A stretch of DNA of 64,000 nt from Myxococcales bacterium (GTDB taxonomy: Bacteria; Myxococcota_A; Polyangia; Polyangiales; Polyangiaceae). The stretch covers positions 46,278 to 110,277 of the forward strand of contig JAEUKE010000136.1 of NCBI GenBank assembly GCA_016794345.1. Reading direction: 5' to 3'. The translations under genes were made by a program, and so were the position numbers. Each line of letters begins with the position of its first letter. The stretch's first letter is position 1. This document shows positions 9,021-16,344 of the stretch, one piece after another. Below the pieces are notes generated by a model. It saw nothing but the letters and a program-made list of their open reading frames with translations. It was not told the DNA's origin and did no database searches.

Positions 9021-10037
9021 GTGTTTCTCCGGCTCTTCGCGATCGTCGTCGCGCTGGTCGCCCTCTTCGCAACGCCGAGGGCGGCCTTCGCCCAGGCAGA
9101 GGAAGCGGCCAAGCTGAAGGCGGAGGGCGACGCGCTGATGGGGGACATCCAGTATCAGGCGGCGCTCGAGAAGTACGAGAAGGCGTACAAGCTCAACGCC
9201 GACCCGGCGTTGCTCTACAACCAGGGGCGCGCGCTCGAGGCGCTCAGCCGCTACCCGGAGGCGCTCGAGATGCTCCGCGCCTTCGACGCCAAGGCCCCGC
9301 CGGAGCTCCACGCCCGCGTGCCCAACCTCGGCAAGCTGCTCGCCGACATCGAGGGGCGGACGACCTTGCTCACGGTCGTGGTCGCGCAGAAGGGCGCGAC
9401 GATCAAGATCGGCAACACGGTGCTCGGGACCTCGCCGCTCCCCGAGACGCGCGTGAACGCGGGCACGGTCAAGCTCGAGGTCTCGCTCGAGGGCTTCGAC
9501 TCCATCACGCGGGAGGTCGTCTTGCCGGGGGCGCAGAAGAAGGCGGAGAGGTTCGATCTCGTCCCGAAGGACAAGACCGCCATCCTCATGCTCGACTCCC
9601 CCGTGAAGGGCGCGACGGTCCGCGTGGACGACGGCGCGCCCACCCAGGTTCCTACGGAGAGCCGCCTCGCGCCCGGAAAACACGTCGTCGTCCTCCAGGC
9701 GGCGGGCTACGACGACAACACGATCGAGGTGGTCCTCGCGCCGGCCGAGCGCAAGAAGGTCGTGATCGAGCCCGGCGAAAGCCCGGTCTACGAGCGCTGG
9801 TGGTTCTGGACGATCTGGGGTGGCCTCGTGGCCGGCGCCGGCGCGTCCGTCGTCGCCTACGCCGTCCTCACCGAAGGTCCGCCGGACGAAGGCACCATTC
9901 CGCCCGGCCAGCTCACCGTGAACGGGCTCCGGCCCCACGGTACGGCGGGGTATGGGGCTCCGCGCGAGGACGGGGCGGGGCGGGGGAGGGCGCCGATCAC
10001 GGTCGGTCCCATCCCGATCGTGACGATCCGCTTCTGA
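9021..10037 (+). CDS. exported TPR/PEGA-domain protein, copy 2
   Basis: A paralogue of the protein at 6614. A clear signal peptide (MFLRLFAIVV...PRAAFAQ, about 25 residues) leads into a TPR-like segment (YQAALEKYEKAYKLNADPA, LLYNQGRALEALSRYPEAL) that is the best-conserved part between the copies. PEGA-like strands follow (ATIKIGNTVLGTSPLPETR and ATVRVDDGAPTQVPTESR), then a hydrophobic stretch beginning WWFWTIWGG near residue 257 and a short Gly/Arg-rich C-terminus. GTG start. It lies 41 bases after one kinase and 33 bases before the next, so it is probably part of the same transcript and envelope system. Function unknown. Confidence 0.8.
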   Translation: MFLRLFAIVVALVALFATPRAAFAQAEEAAKLKAEGDALMGDIQYQAALEKYEKAYKLNADPALLYNQGRALEALSRYPEALEMLRAFDAKAPPELHARVPNLGKLLADIEGRTTLLTVVVAQKGATIKIGNTVLGTSPLPETRVNAGTVKLEVSLEGFDSITREVVLPGAQKKAERFDLVPKDKTAILMLDSPVKGATVRVDDGAPTQVPTESRLAPGKHVVVLQAAGYDDNTIEVVLAPAERKKVVIEPGESPVYERWWFWTIWGGLVAGAGASVVAYAVLTEGPPDEGTIPPGQLTVNGLRPHGTAGYGAPREDGAGRGRAPITVGPIPIVTIRF

Positions 10038-10061
10038 CCTCCGGGCGTAGTCCTCTACGAT
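10034..10061 (+). promoter_or_regulatory. predicted promoter before kinase copy 2
   Basis: CTGACC at 10034-10039, a 16-base spacer, then TACGAT at 10056-10061, ending 9 bases before the GTG at 10071. This is the same 9-base distance as at the paralogous kinase gene (7702). Confidence 0.4.
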
Positions 10062-10070
10062 GGTCGCGCC

Positions 10071-11486
10071 GTGACGTTCGCGCCCGGGCAGGTGATTGGC
10101 GACAAGTACGAGGTGATTCGCCCCCTGGGAGAGGGCGGCATGGGCCTCGTGTACCAAGCGCGGCACCGCGAGCTCGGCGCGTACGTCGCCATCAAGATCC
10201 TGCGGGACGAGGTCATGCAGGACGCGGAGGCGGTCAAGCGCTTCTACCGAGAGGCGCAGGCCGCCGCCGTCCTGAGCGGGGAGCACGTGGCGCGGGTGCT
10301 CGACGTGGCCCGGCTCGACTCGGGGCGGCCCTACCTGGTCATGGAGTTCCTCGACGGCTCCGACCTCGGGGTCATCCTCGAGCAGCGCGGCCGGCTCCCG
10401 GTCGCCGAGGCGGTCGACTACGTGATCCAGGCCTGCGAGGCGCTCGACGAGGCCCACCGCGCAGGGATCGTCCACCGCGACTTGAAGCCGGCGAACCTCT
10501 TCGTCGTGAACGCCGGACAGCGTCGCCTCGTGAAGCTGGTCGACTTTGGCATCTCCCGGTTCGACCGACCGAACGAGGTGCGTGTCACCCAGACCCAGAC
10601 GGCCTTCGGCACACCGCTCTACATGGCGCCCGAGTCGGTCCGCAGCGCGAAGCTGGCGGACGCGCGGACCGACATCTGGGCGCTCGGTGTCATCCTCTAC
10701 GAGCTCCTGGCCGGCGTGCCTCCGTTCCTCGGAGACACGCCGACGAGCGTGGCGGTGGCCGTGACGGTCGACAGGCAGAAGCCGATCGCGCCGCAGCGCC
10801 TCGACGTCCCGCCCGAGCTCGACGCGATCATCGCGTGGGTCCTCGAGAAAGATCCCGGGCGTCGCCCGCAGAGCGCCGGGGAGCTGGCGGAGGCGCTGCG
10901 ACCGTTCCGGGACGGGCCGCGGATGTCGGTCCCCGCCGGCGTGGCGGGGGTGTCGCTGCCCCCGGGGAACCTGCAGGTCACGACCGCCCGGAGCATGACG
11001 CCGCGGTCAGGGTTGAGCGAACAGACCCAGCGCACGGGCGGCGCCCTGGCTGGCGACGTCCCGCGGGAGAAGAAGAGCCGCGTCGGACTGATTGTGGCGG
11101 CCGGTGTGATCGGCCTCTTCGTGTCGGTTTCGGGCGGCGTGCTGCTTCTGTCCAGGCGCGCTCCGGTCCCGCTCGCCGAGGCGGGGCCGACGGGCGAACG
11201 CGCGTCGCCCCCCGCCGACAAGGCGGAGCCTTCCGTCGGGCTCGTGCCAGTCGAGCCGGCGCCCTCGAGCACCGCGACCTCGGCCGCAGTCGCGACCTCG
11301 GCCGCAGTCGCGACCCGGCCGGCCCCCGGCGTGCCGAGCGAAGGGCTGGCGCCAGGCAAGCCGGCGGAGAGCGTGAAGTCGCCTCCAGCTGCGCCCACGA
11401 CCGTCCCCACGTCGCGACCGAGCGCGGGGAGCAACAGCCCGAAGCAGGCCCCCGACAAGCCCGGCGGCAACCCGCTCCACCTCTGA
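10071..11486 (+). CDS. transmembrane Ser/Thr protein kinase, copy 2
   Basis: A 471-residue Hanks-type kinase paralogous to the one at 7702. Glycine loop LGEGGMGLVY (19-28), ATP Lys42 in VAIKIL, HRDLKPAN (135-142), DFG (158-160) and GTPLYMAPE are all present, so it is predicted to be active. A hydrophobic segment VGLIVAAGVIGLFVSVSG lies at about 338-355. The C-terminal ~110 residues are Pro/Ala/Ser/Thr-rich and probably extracytoplasmic; they contain an in-frame 2 x 18-bp duplication at 11274-11309. GTG start 9 bases after a TACGAT box. Last gene of the duplicated TPR/PEGA-kinase module. Confidence 0.92.
   Translation: MTFAPGQVIGDKYEVIRPLGEGGMGLVYQARHRELGAYVAIKILRDEVMQDAEAVKRFYREAQAAAVLSGEHVARVLDVARLDSGRPYLVMEFLDGSDLGVILEQRGRLPVAEAVDYVIQACEALDEAHRAGIVHRDLKPANLFVVNAGQRRLVKLVDFGISRFDRPNEVRVTQTQTAFGTPLYMAPESVRSAKLADARTDIWALGVILYELLAGVPPFLGDTPTSVAVAVTVDRQKPIAPQRLDVPPELDAIIAWVLEKDPGRRPQSAGELAEALRPFRDGPRMSVPAGVAGVSLPPGNLQVTTARSMTPRSGLSEQTQRTGGALAGDVPREKKSRVGLIVAAGVIGLFVSVSGGVLLLSRRAPVPLAEAGPTGERASPPADKAEPSVGLVPVEPAPSSTATSAAVATSAAVATRPAPGVPSEGLAPGKPAESVKSPPAAPTTVPTSRPSAGSNSPKQAPDKPGGNPLHL
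11274..11309 (+). repeat. in-frame 18-bp tandem duplication in kinase tail
   Basis: Two perfect 18-base copies (11274-11291 and 11292-11309) encode a repeated ATSAAV in the low-complexity tail. Likely replication slippage. Confidence 0.85.
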
Positions 11487-11510
11487 GGTCTCCATGACCG
11501 GGCAACCTGG

Positions 11511-11516
11511 TACCCT
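11511..11516 (+). promoter_or_regulatory. predicted -10 box of the Cys-repeat lipoprotein gene
   Basis: TACCCT ends 7 bases before the ATG at 11524. This favours 11524 over the upstream in-frame ATG at 11494. No convincing -35. Confidence 0.3.
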
Positions 11517-11523
11517 GCCGAGC

Positions 11524-13227
11524 ATGCTTCGCCGCCGCCTCGGGATCGGTGCGCTCGTAGCGATCGCTGCGTTCGTGTCGTGCCGCGAGCCGACCCAGAT
11601 CACGCTCGTGGTGACGACCGACGCCGAGTGCCCGGGAGAGGCGGGGGTCGAGCCGACGCTGGTCGATACCTTCATCACCGCAGGCGTGGATCTCCGACCG
11701 GAGGAGCTCGTCGCCGCGAACGTCACCACCCAGTGCTCGCCGGCCGAAGGCGACAACGACATCGGGACGCTGGTGCTCATCCCCGGCGAGAGCGACGACA
11801 AGACGGTCGAGGTGGTCGTCATCGGCGGCGTGGACAGCCACGGCAACCCCGTCGACGGCAAGAGCCCCGCGCTCAACGCGGAGCGCTGCAGCGAGCTCGT
11901 CCAGTCGAAGGAGGGCGTGGCCGGCCAGCCGTGTATCGTCGCGCGCCGGCGGCTCGGGTTCATCGACCACAAGCGGCTCTCGCTCCCCATCAAGCTCGAC
12001 AAACGCTGCATCGGCGTCGAGTGCTCGGAAGATCTCACCTGCTTCGGCGGCGTCTGCGTGAGCGCGGACGTGACCTGCGACGACAGCGGCAACTGCGCCG
12101 ATCCCGGTGGCGAGGGCGGCGCGCCAGGGACCGGCGGGGCAGGCGGCAGCGGTGGCTCCGGCGGAGGCTGCGATCCGCTCGCCTGCACCGACGCCTGCGA
12201 GCCGAATGCCCAGCTCGGAGACTGTGCTTCCGGCACCTGCGACTGCCTCGGCTGCAGCGAGCCGGGCTGCGACACCCAGTGCGCGCAGAGCGGGGATGTC
12301 GGCGCGTGCTCGGGCGACGACTGCCTCTGTCAGCCGGCCTGCGATGCGACGGCCTGCGCGGCCGACTGCGTCTCCCCGACCGCCGGCGCGTGTGTCGGCA
12401 ACCAGTGCGTCTGCACCTGCGACGACGGTCTCTGTGACGCGGTGTGCGGCGCGATGCCGAACGACGGCTCCTGCCAGAACGGCGGGTGCGTGTGCACGCA
12501 GATGTGTGGCGACCCGGCCGAGTGCTCGACGAACTGCACGCCACCGTTCGAGACGACCTGCCTCGGGGGCAACTGCGGCTGCGGCTGCGACGACGTGCTC
12601 TGCGACCAGTTCTGTGCTCCCGATCACGGCGGCGGCCAGTGCGCGAACAACGCCTGCCAGTGCTGGCCGTGCGACGCGACGACCTGCTCCCAGAGCTGCG
12701 GCTCGGGGATGGGGACGTGCACACCCGGCGGCTGCGATTGCACCTGCGACGTCGCCGCTTGCGACTGTCCCGAGAGCTGGGAGACGCCGTTCTGCAACGC
12801 CCAAGATCAGTGCGACTGCTCGTGTAGCGCTCCTGCGTGCGCGAGCTTCTGCGCCGGGCAAAACATGGCCGGCGCGTGCATCAACGACCTCTGCGAGTGC
12901 ATGCCTTCGGGCTCGACCGGCACGGGCTCGATGACCACGGGCTCGTCCTCGTCGAGCTCTTCGTCCTCGTCGAGCTCCTCGTCCTCGTCCTCGACCGGCG
13001 GCTGCAGCGTACCGATGTGCCAGGCCATGTGCGCGTTCCCGGGGATGTACTGCGACACGGTCGAGTGCGGGTGTGACTGCGATCCGGTCCAGTGCAACGC
13101 GAGCTGCGGCTTCGGCGGGAGCTGCGTCAGCGCCGAGACCGGGCCCTGTATGTGCAACCCCGATCCGTCCTCCGGTGTGGGCGCGTTCGGCGGAGGGATG
13201 CTGAACATGGGCGGCGGGATTCAGTGA
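11524..13227 (+). CDS. secreted lipoprotein with eleven Cys-rich repeats
   Basis: A 567-residue envelope protein of unknown function. The N-terminus MLRRRLGIGALVAIAAFVSC has a positive region, a hydrophobic core and a loose lipobox (FVSC). Residues about 20-195 form a non-repetitive domain, followed by a Gly/Ser linker. Then come eleven consecutive units of about 25 residues with the pattern C-x4-C-x3-C-x(7-9)-C-x4-C-x-C (DNA 12169-13188), interrupted between units 9 and 10 by a run of 17 serines. Each unit has six Cys, so three disulfides per unit are possible. The gene ends with a Gly-rich tail. I do not recognise the unit as a named domain; it recalls EGF- or metallothionein-like spacing only loosely. 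Confidence 0.8.
   Translation: MLRRRLGIGALVAIAAFVSCREPTQITLVVTTDAECPGEAGVEPTLVDTFITAGVDLRPEELVAANVTTQCSPAEGDNDIGTLVLIPGESDDKTVEVVVIGGVDSHGNPVDGKSPALNAERCSELVQSKEGVAGQPCIVARRRLGFIDHKRLSLPIKLDKRCIGVECSEDLTCFGGVCVSADVTCDDSGNCADPGGEGGAPGTGGAGGSGGSGGGCDPLACTDACEPNAQLGDCASGTCDCLGCSEPGCDTQCAQSGDVGACSGDDCLCQPACDATACAADCVSPTAGACVGNQCVCTCDDGLCDAVCGAMPNDGSCQNGGCVCTQMCGDPAECSTNCTPPFETTCLGGNCGCGCDDVLCDQFCAPDHGGGQCANNACQCWPCDATTCSQSCGSGMGTCTPGGCDCTCDVAACDCPESWETPFCNAQDQCDCSCSAPACASFCAGQNMAGACINDLCECMPSGSTGTGSMTTGSSSSSSSSSSSSSSSSSTGGCSVPMCQAMCAFPGMYCDTVECGCDCDPVQCNASCGFGGSCVSAETGPCMCNPDPSSGVGAFGGGMLNMGGGIQ
12169..13188 (+). repeat. array of eleven six-cysteine protein repeats
   Basis: Codes for eleven units ending in a CxC pair (GTCDC, DDCLC, NQCVC, GGCVC, GNCGC, NACQC, GGCDC, DQCDC, DLCEC, VECGC, GPCMC). 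The serine run lies at 12942-12992. Confidence 0.8.
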
Positions 13228-13285
13228 TGCCGTCGAACGAGGCGCCTTTCCCCACTCCCGGCTTTGGGGTAGAGGCCCGCTCGGC

Positions 13286-14242
13286 ATGACGAAGCGGATC
13301 GGTTTGTTGGTCGGCTGGGAAGACTCTTTCCCCAAGGCGTTTCTCGAGAAGTGCAACCAGACGCCCGGCATCGAGGCGGAGCTCGCCAAGGTCGGGGGTA
13401 CGGCGGACCGCTTCACCTCGCGGTACCGCGTCCTCATCGACCGCATCAGCCAGGAGGTGAAGCACTACCGCTTCCACCTCAAGACCGCAGCGCTCGCGGG
13501 CACCTACGTCATCAACGATCCGTTCTGGTGGAGCGCCGACGACAAGTTCTTTGGCTACTCCATGGTCCAGCGCGCCGGTGTGGCCGTGCCCCGCACGGTC
13601 ATGCTCCCCCAGAAGGACTACATCCCGTCGATCGACAAGCGCCGCAGCCTGCGCAACCTCGAGTACCCGCTCGACTGGGAGAAGATCGTCGAATACGTCG
13701 GCTTCCCGGCGATCCTCAAGCCGGCCGACGGCGGCGGCTGGAAAGACGTGACGGTCGTGAAGAGCCCGTCGGAGCTGCTCAAGGCCTACGACGCCTCCGG
13801 GACCAACGTCATGACGCTCCAGGAGTTCATCGACTTCGAGGAGTACGTGCGCTGCATCTGCGTCGGCAAGGACCGCATCCTGCCCATCCAATACAGCCCG
13901 GCCCGGCGCGCCTACGTCGTCAACGACGGGGACGGCTGGATCGATCGCGGCCTGATGGACCGCATCGTGAAGGACTCGCAGACGGTCAACAACCTGCTCG
14001 GCTACGACATGAACTCGGTCGAGTTCGCCATCAAAGACGGCGTCCCGTACGCGATCGACTTCACGAACCCCGCGCCGGACATGGACATCTGGAGCATCCA
14101 GGAGAAGTACTTCCACGTCGTGGTCGACTGGATGGCCGACATGGCGGTCCGCCTCGCCAAGGACGACTCCGCGACCATGACGTCCGGCTACCGGTGGCAC
14201 CAGTACGTCGGCCCGCAAAAGAACCCGCTCGAGCCGGGCTGA
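13286..14242 (+). CDS. ATP-grasp superfamily protein
   Basis: A predicted ATP-dependent carboxylate-amine/thiol ligase of 318 aa, cytoplasmic. Seen: an N-terminal Rossmann-like start (MTKRIGLLVGWED), the ATP-binding strand VGFPAILKPADGGGWKDV with its Lys near residue 147, an EFIDFEEYVRC strand, and the metal-binding end VEFAIKDGVPYAIDFTNP. The order matches the ATP-grasp core. It is 37 bases before a GCS2-type ligase gene in the same direction, so the two probably act on one small molecule or peptide. Pairings of ATP-grasp proteins with GCS2-type amidoligases are known in predicted peptide-modification loci; the product here is unknown. Confidence 0.8.
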   Translation: MTKRIGLLVGWEDSFPKAFLEKCNQTPGIEAELAKVGGTADRFTSRYRVLIDRISQEVKHYRFHLKTAALAGTYVINDPFWWSADDKFFGYSMVQRAGVAVPRTVMLPQKDYIPSIDKRRSLRNLEYPLDWEKIVEYVGFPAILKPADGGGWKDVTVVKSPSELLKAYDASGTNVMTLQEFIDFEEYVRCICVGKDRILPIQYSPARRAYVVNDGDGWIDRGLMDRIVKDSQTVNNLLGYDMNSVEFAIKDGVPYAIDFTNPAPDMDIWSIQEKYFHVVVDWMADMAVRLAKDDSATMTSGYRWHQYVGPQKNPLEPG

Positions 14243-14278
14243 GCCGCTCGTATCATCACCAGCGGAAGGGACCCGACC

Positions 14279-15406
14279 ATGGCTGACATAACAGGACTGC
14301 TCGACGGTCAATTCACGCTGGGGATCGAGGAAGAGTTCCAGATCGTCCACCACGAGACGCGCGAGCTGCACTCGTACGTCAGCCAGCTCCTCGAGGAGAC
14401 GACCGAGGGCAGCATCCTCCGGGAGCGCGTCCGCCCCGAGATGCACCAGTCCGTCATCGAGACCGGGACGGGTATCTGTCGCGACATCAAGCAGGCCCGC
14501 GCGGAGATCACCGAGCTGCGCGGGGGCCTGGCCGCGCTCGCCAAGAAGGGCGGCATGCGCATCGTCGCCGCCGGCACGCACCCGTTCAGCGACTGGAAGA
14601 CCCAGGAGATCACGCAGGGCGATCGCTACATCGGCATCGTCGAGGACCTCCAGGACATCGCGCGCGGCAACCTGATCTTCGGCCTGCACGTGCACGTCGG
14701 CATCAAGGAGAAAGAGGTGGCGATGGCGCTGGCCAACCAGTGCCGCTACTTCCTGCCGCACATCCTCGCGCTGTCGACCAGCTCGCCCTTCTGGATCGGC
14801 CGTGTCACCGGCCTGAAGAGCACGCGAAGCGAGATCTTCAAGCGCTTCCCGCGGACGGGCATCCCGGGTCGCTTCGAGTCCTGGCGGAGCTTCGAGTCCT
14901 TCGTCGAGCTCTTGATCAAGACCGGCTGCATCGACAACGCCAAGAAGATCTGGTGGGACGTGCGCTGCCACCCGTTCTTCGACACCGTCGAGGTGCGCAT
15001 CTGCGACATGACGACGCGCGTGGACGACACGCTCGCCATCGCGTCGCTCATCCAGGCGCTGATGGGCAAGCTCTACCTGCTCTACCGGCGCAACCAGGCC
15101 TGGCGCGACTACAGCCACATGCTGATCGAGGAGAACAAATGGCGCGCGGTCCGCTACGGCCTCGACGGCCAGCTGATCGACTTCGGTAAGCGCGAGCAGG
15201 TCCCGACGCGTGTCCTGGTGGAGGAGCTCCTCGATTTCGTCAGCGAAGCTGCGGACATTTTCCACACGCAGGACGAGCTCGATCGCATCCGCGCCCTCTG
15301 CCAGGAGGGAACCAGCGCCGACCGGCAGCTGCGCGTGATGAAGGAGACCGGCAGCCTCAAGGCCGTGGTCGACGACCTGGCCGAGCAGACGCTGCTGGGT
15401 TGCTGA
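14279..15406 (+). CDS. carboxylate-amine ligase, GCS2 (YbdK-like) family
   Basis: A member of the glutamate-cysteine ligase family 2 fold: ATP-dependent formation of an amide between a glutamate-type carboxylate and an amine. At 375 aa it has the usual YbdK length. Motifs: GIEEEFQIV (residues about 15-23), ETGTGICRDIKQAR, the paired His of GLHVHVGI, FPRTGIPGRFESW and VRCHPFFDTVEVRICDMTT. The start is supported by a GGAAGGG purine stretch 9-15 bases upstream. It probably forms a two-gene operon with the ATP-grasp gene. The amine substrate cannot be read from sequence, and YbdK relatives often have weak or unknown activity. Confidence 0.88.
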   Translation: MADITGLLDGQFTLGIEEEFQIVHHETRELHSYVSQLLEETTEGSILRERVRPEMHQSVIETGTGICRDIKQARAEITELRGGLAALAKKGGMRIVAAGTHPFSDWKTQEITQGDRYIGIVEDLQDIARGNLIFGLHVHVGIKEKEVAMALANQCRYFLPHILALSTSSPFWIGRVTGLKSTRSEIFKRFPRTGIPGRFESWRSFESFVELLIKTGCIDNAKKIWWDVRCHPFFDTVEVRICDMTTRVDDTLAIASLIQALMGKLYLLYRRNQAWRDYSHMLIEENKWRAVRYGLDGQLIDFGKREQVPTRVLVEELLDFVSEAADIFHTQDELDRIRALCQEGTSADRQLRVMKETGSLKAVVDDLAEQTLLGC

Positions 15407-15444
15407 GCTACCGAGCCGCTGAGCCGCTCGACCTGCTGAGCTTT

Positions 15445-15473
15445 TTGGCCGGGCCGGTGGCTTTTGCTACCGT
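15445..15473 (+). promoter_or_regulatory. predicted sigma70-type promoter
   Basis: TTGGCC at 15445-15450, a 17-base spacer, then TACCGT at 15468-15473. The -10 ends 9 bases before the GTG at 15483 and helps choose that start. Confidence 0.45.
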
Positions 15474-15482
15474 GGCGAGGTG

Positions 15483-16280
15483 GTGAAATCCAAGCGCATG
15501 GTCCGTCTCTCGCCAGGTACCGTCCTCGCGATGGGGGCGCTGGCGACCGCTTCGTTCGTCGCCGCGCTTGGAGCGGGCTGCGGAGGGACCGAGTTCCCGA
15601 ACGAAGGTCCGGGCCAGCCCTATGACCGCGCCACCGCCGCGGTGCCCATCGGGATGGTGGGCGTCTGCAAGCGGCCGTTCAGCCGGCGGCCGCCCCTCGT
15701 GAACCCGACGCTCTGGGAGCACGCGAAGTCGTGCAAGAGCGACACGCCCAAGAGCTTCGTGCGGATCGGCTACGGTCACGAGAGCAACGTCGAGGCTCAG
15801 CGCAAGGTCGAGCGCATGATGGAGGCGCTCCGGGACGGCCCCAAGACCGACGGCGGCAACACGACCGTCCTCGCCATGCTCCGCTCGATCCGCACCGAGG
15901 GACAGAACGATCGGTGGCTCCAGGATCGCATCCAGCGCGAGAGTGTGAGGACGAGTCCCTGCGACTTCACCTACTTCCTCAACACGATGGAGGGCCAGTC
16001 GCAGCGGCTCAGGAACGGCGACCGCTGCGCCGTCTACGCCTACGACCAGGTGGACAAGCAGGAGGTCTGCCTGTTCGACACCAAGGTGGAGGAGGCCGTC
16101 TGGCTCACGAGCGCGTGGGCCTGCACCACCCAGAGCGGCGTCGTGGGCAAGGGGGAGAGCTGCCACAAGCTCTGCGCCTTCGACGACTACTGCACCAGCC
16201 AGGCGAGCTGCGCGGCACCCGATCTCGATCTGACGCTCTGCGCCCTCGGCGTCTGCGTTCCGACGATGGAGCCCATCTGA
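15483..16280 (+). CDS. putative lipoprotein with Cys-rich C-terminus
   Basis: 265 residues, not recognised. The N-terminus carries a hydrophobic segment (VLAMGALATASFVAALGAGC) ending in a lipobox-like LGAGC, so it is likely an outer-surface or periplasmic lipoprotein. The mature part has about ten further Cys, mostly in the last third, suggesting disulfide bonding. Starts at GTG 15480, GTG 15483 and ATG 15498 are all possible; 15483 is chosen because it stands 9 bases from the TACCGT box. It follows the ligase pair by 76 bases but has its own promoter. Confidence 0.65.
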   Translation: MKSKRMVRLSPGTVLAMGALATASFVAALGAGCGGTEFPNEGPGQPYDRATAAVPIGMVGVCKRPFSRRPPLVNPTLWEHAKSCKSDTPKSFVRIGYGHESNVEAQRKVERMMEALRDGPKTDGGNTTVLAMLRSIRTEGQNDRWLQDRIQRESVRTSPCDFTYFLNTMEGQSQRLRNGDRCAVYAYDQVDKQEVCLFDTKVEEAVWLTSAWACTTQSGVVGKGESCHKLCAFDDYCTSQASCAAPDLDLTLCALGVCVPTMEPI

Positions 16281-16344
16281 GGCGTTGCCGGCCTCTTGCG
16301 CGGCCGGCCTCATTCGCGGACGATGGCGCTCGGCGGTACCCCGT

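Noticed and set aside
12942..12992. Serine run as a sequencing error or frameshift
   Set aside because: The frame continues into two more well-formed Cys units, so the run is in frame.
10978..13446. 822-codon minus-strand frame
   Set aside because: Spans the kinase tail and the Cys-repeat gene in the opposite direction; Arg/Ala-rich, no start context, no motifs.
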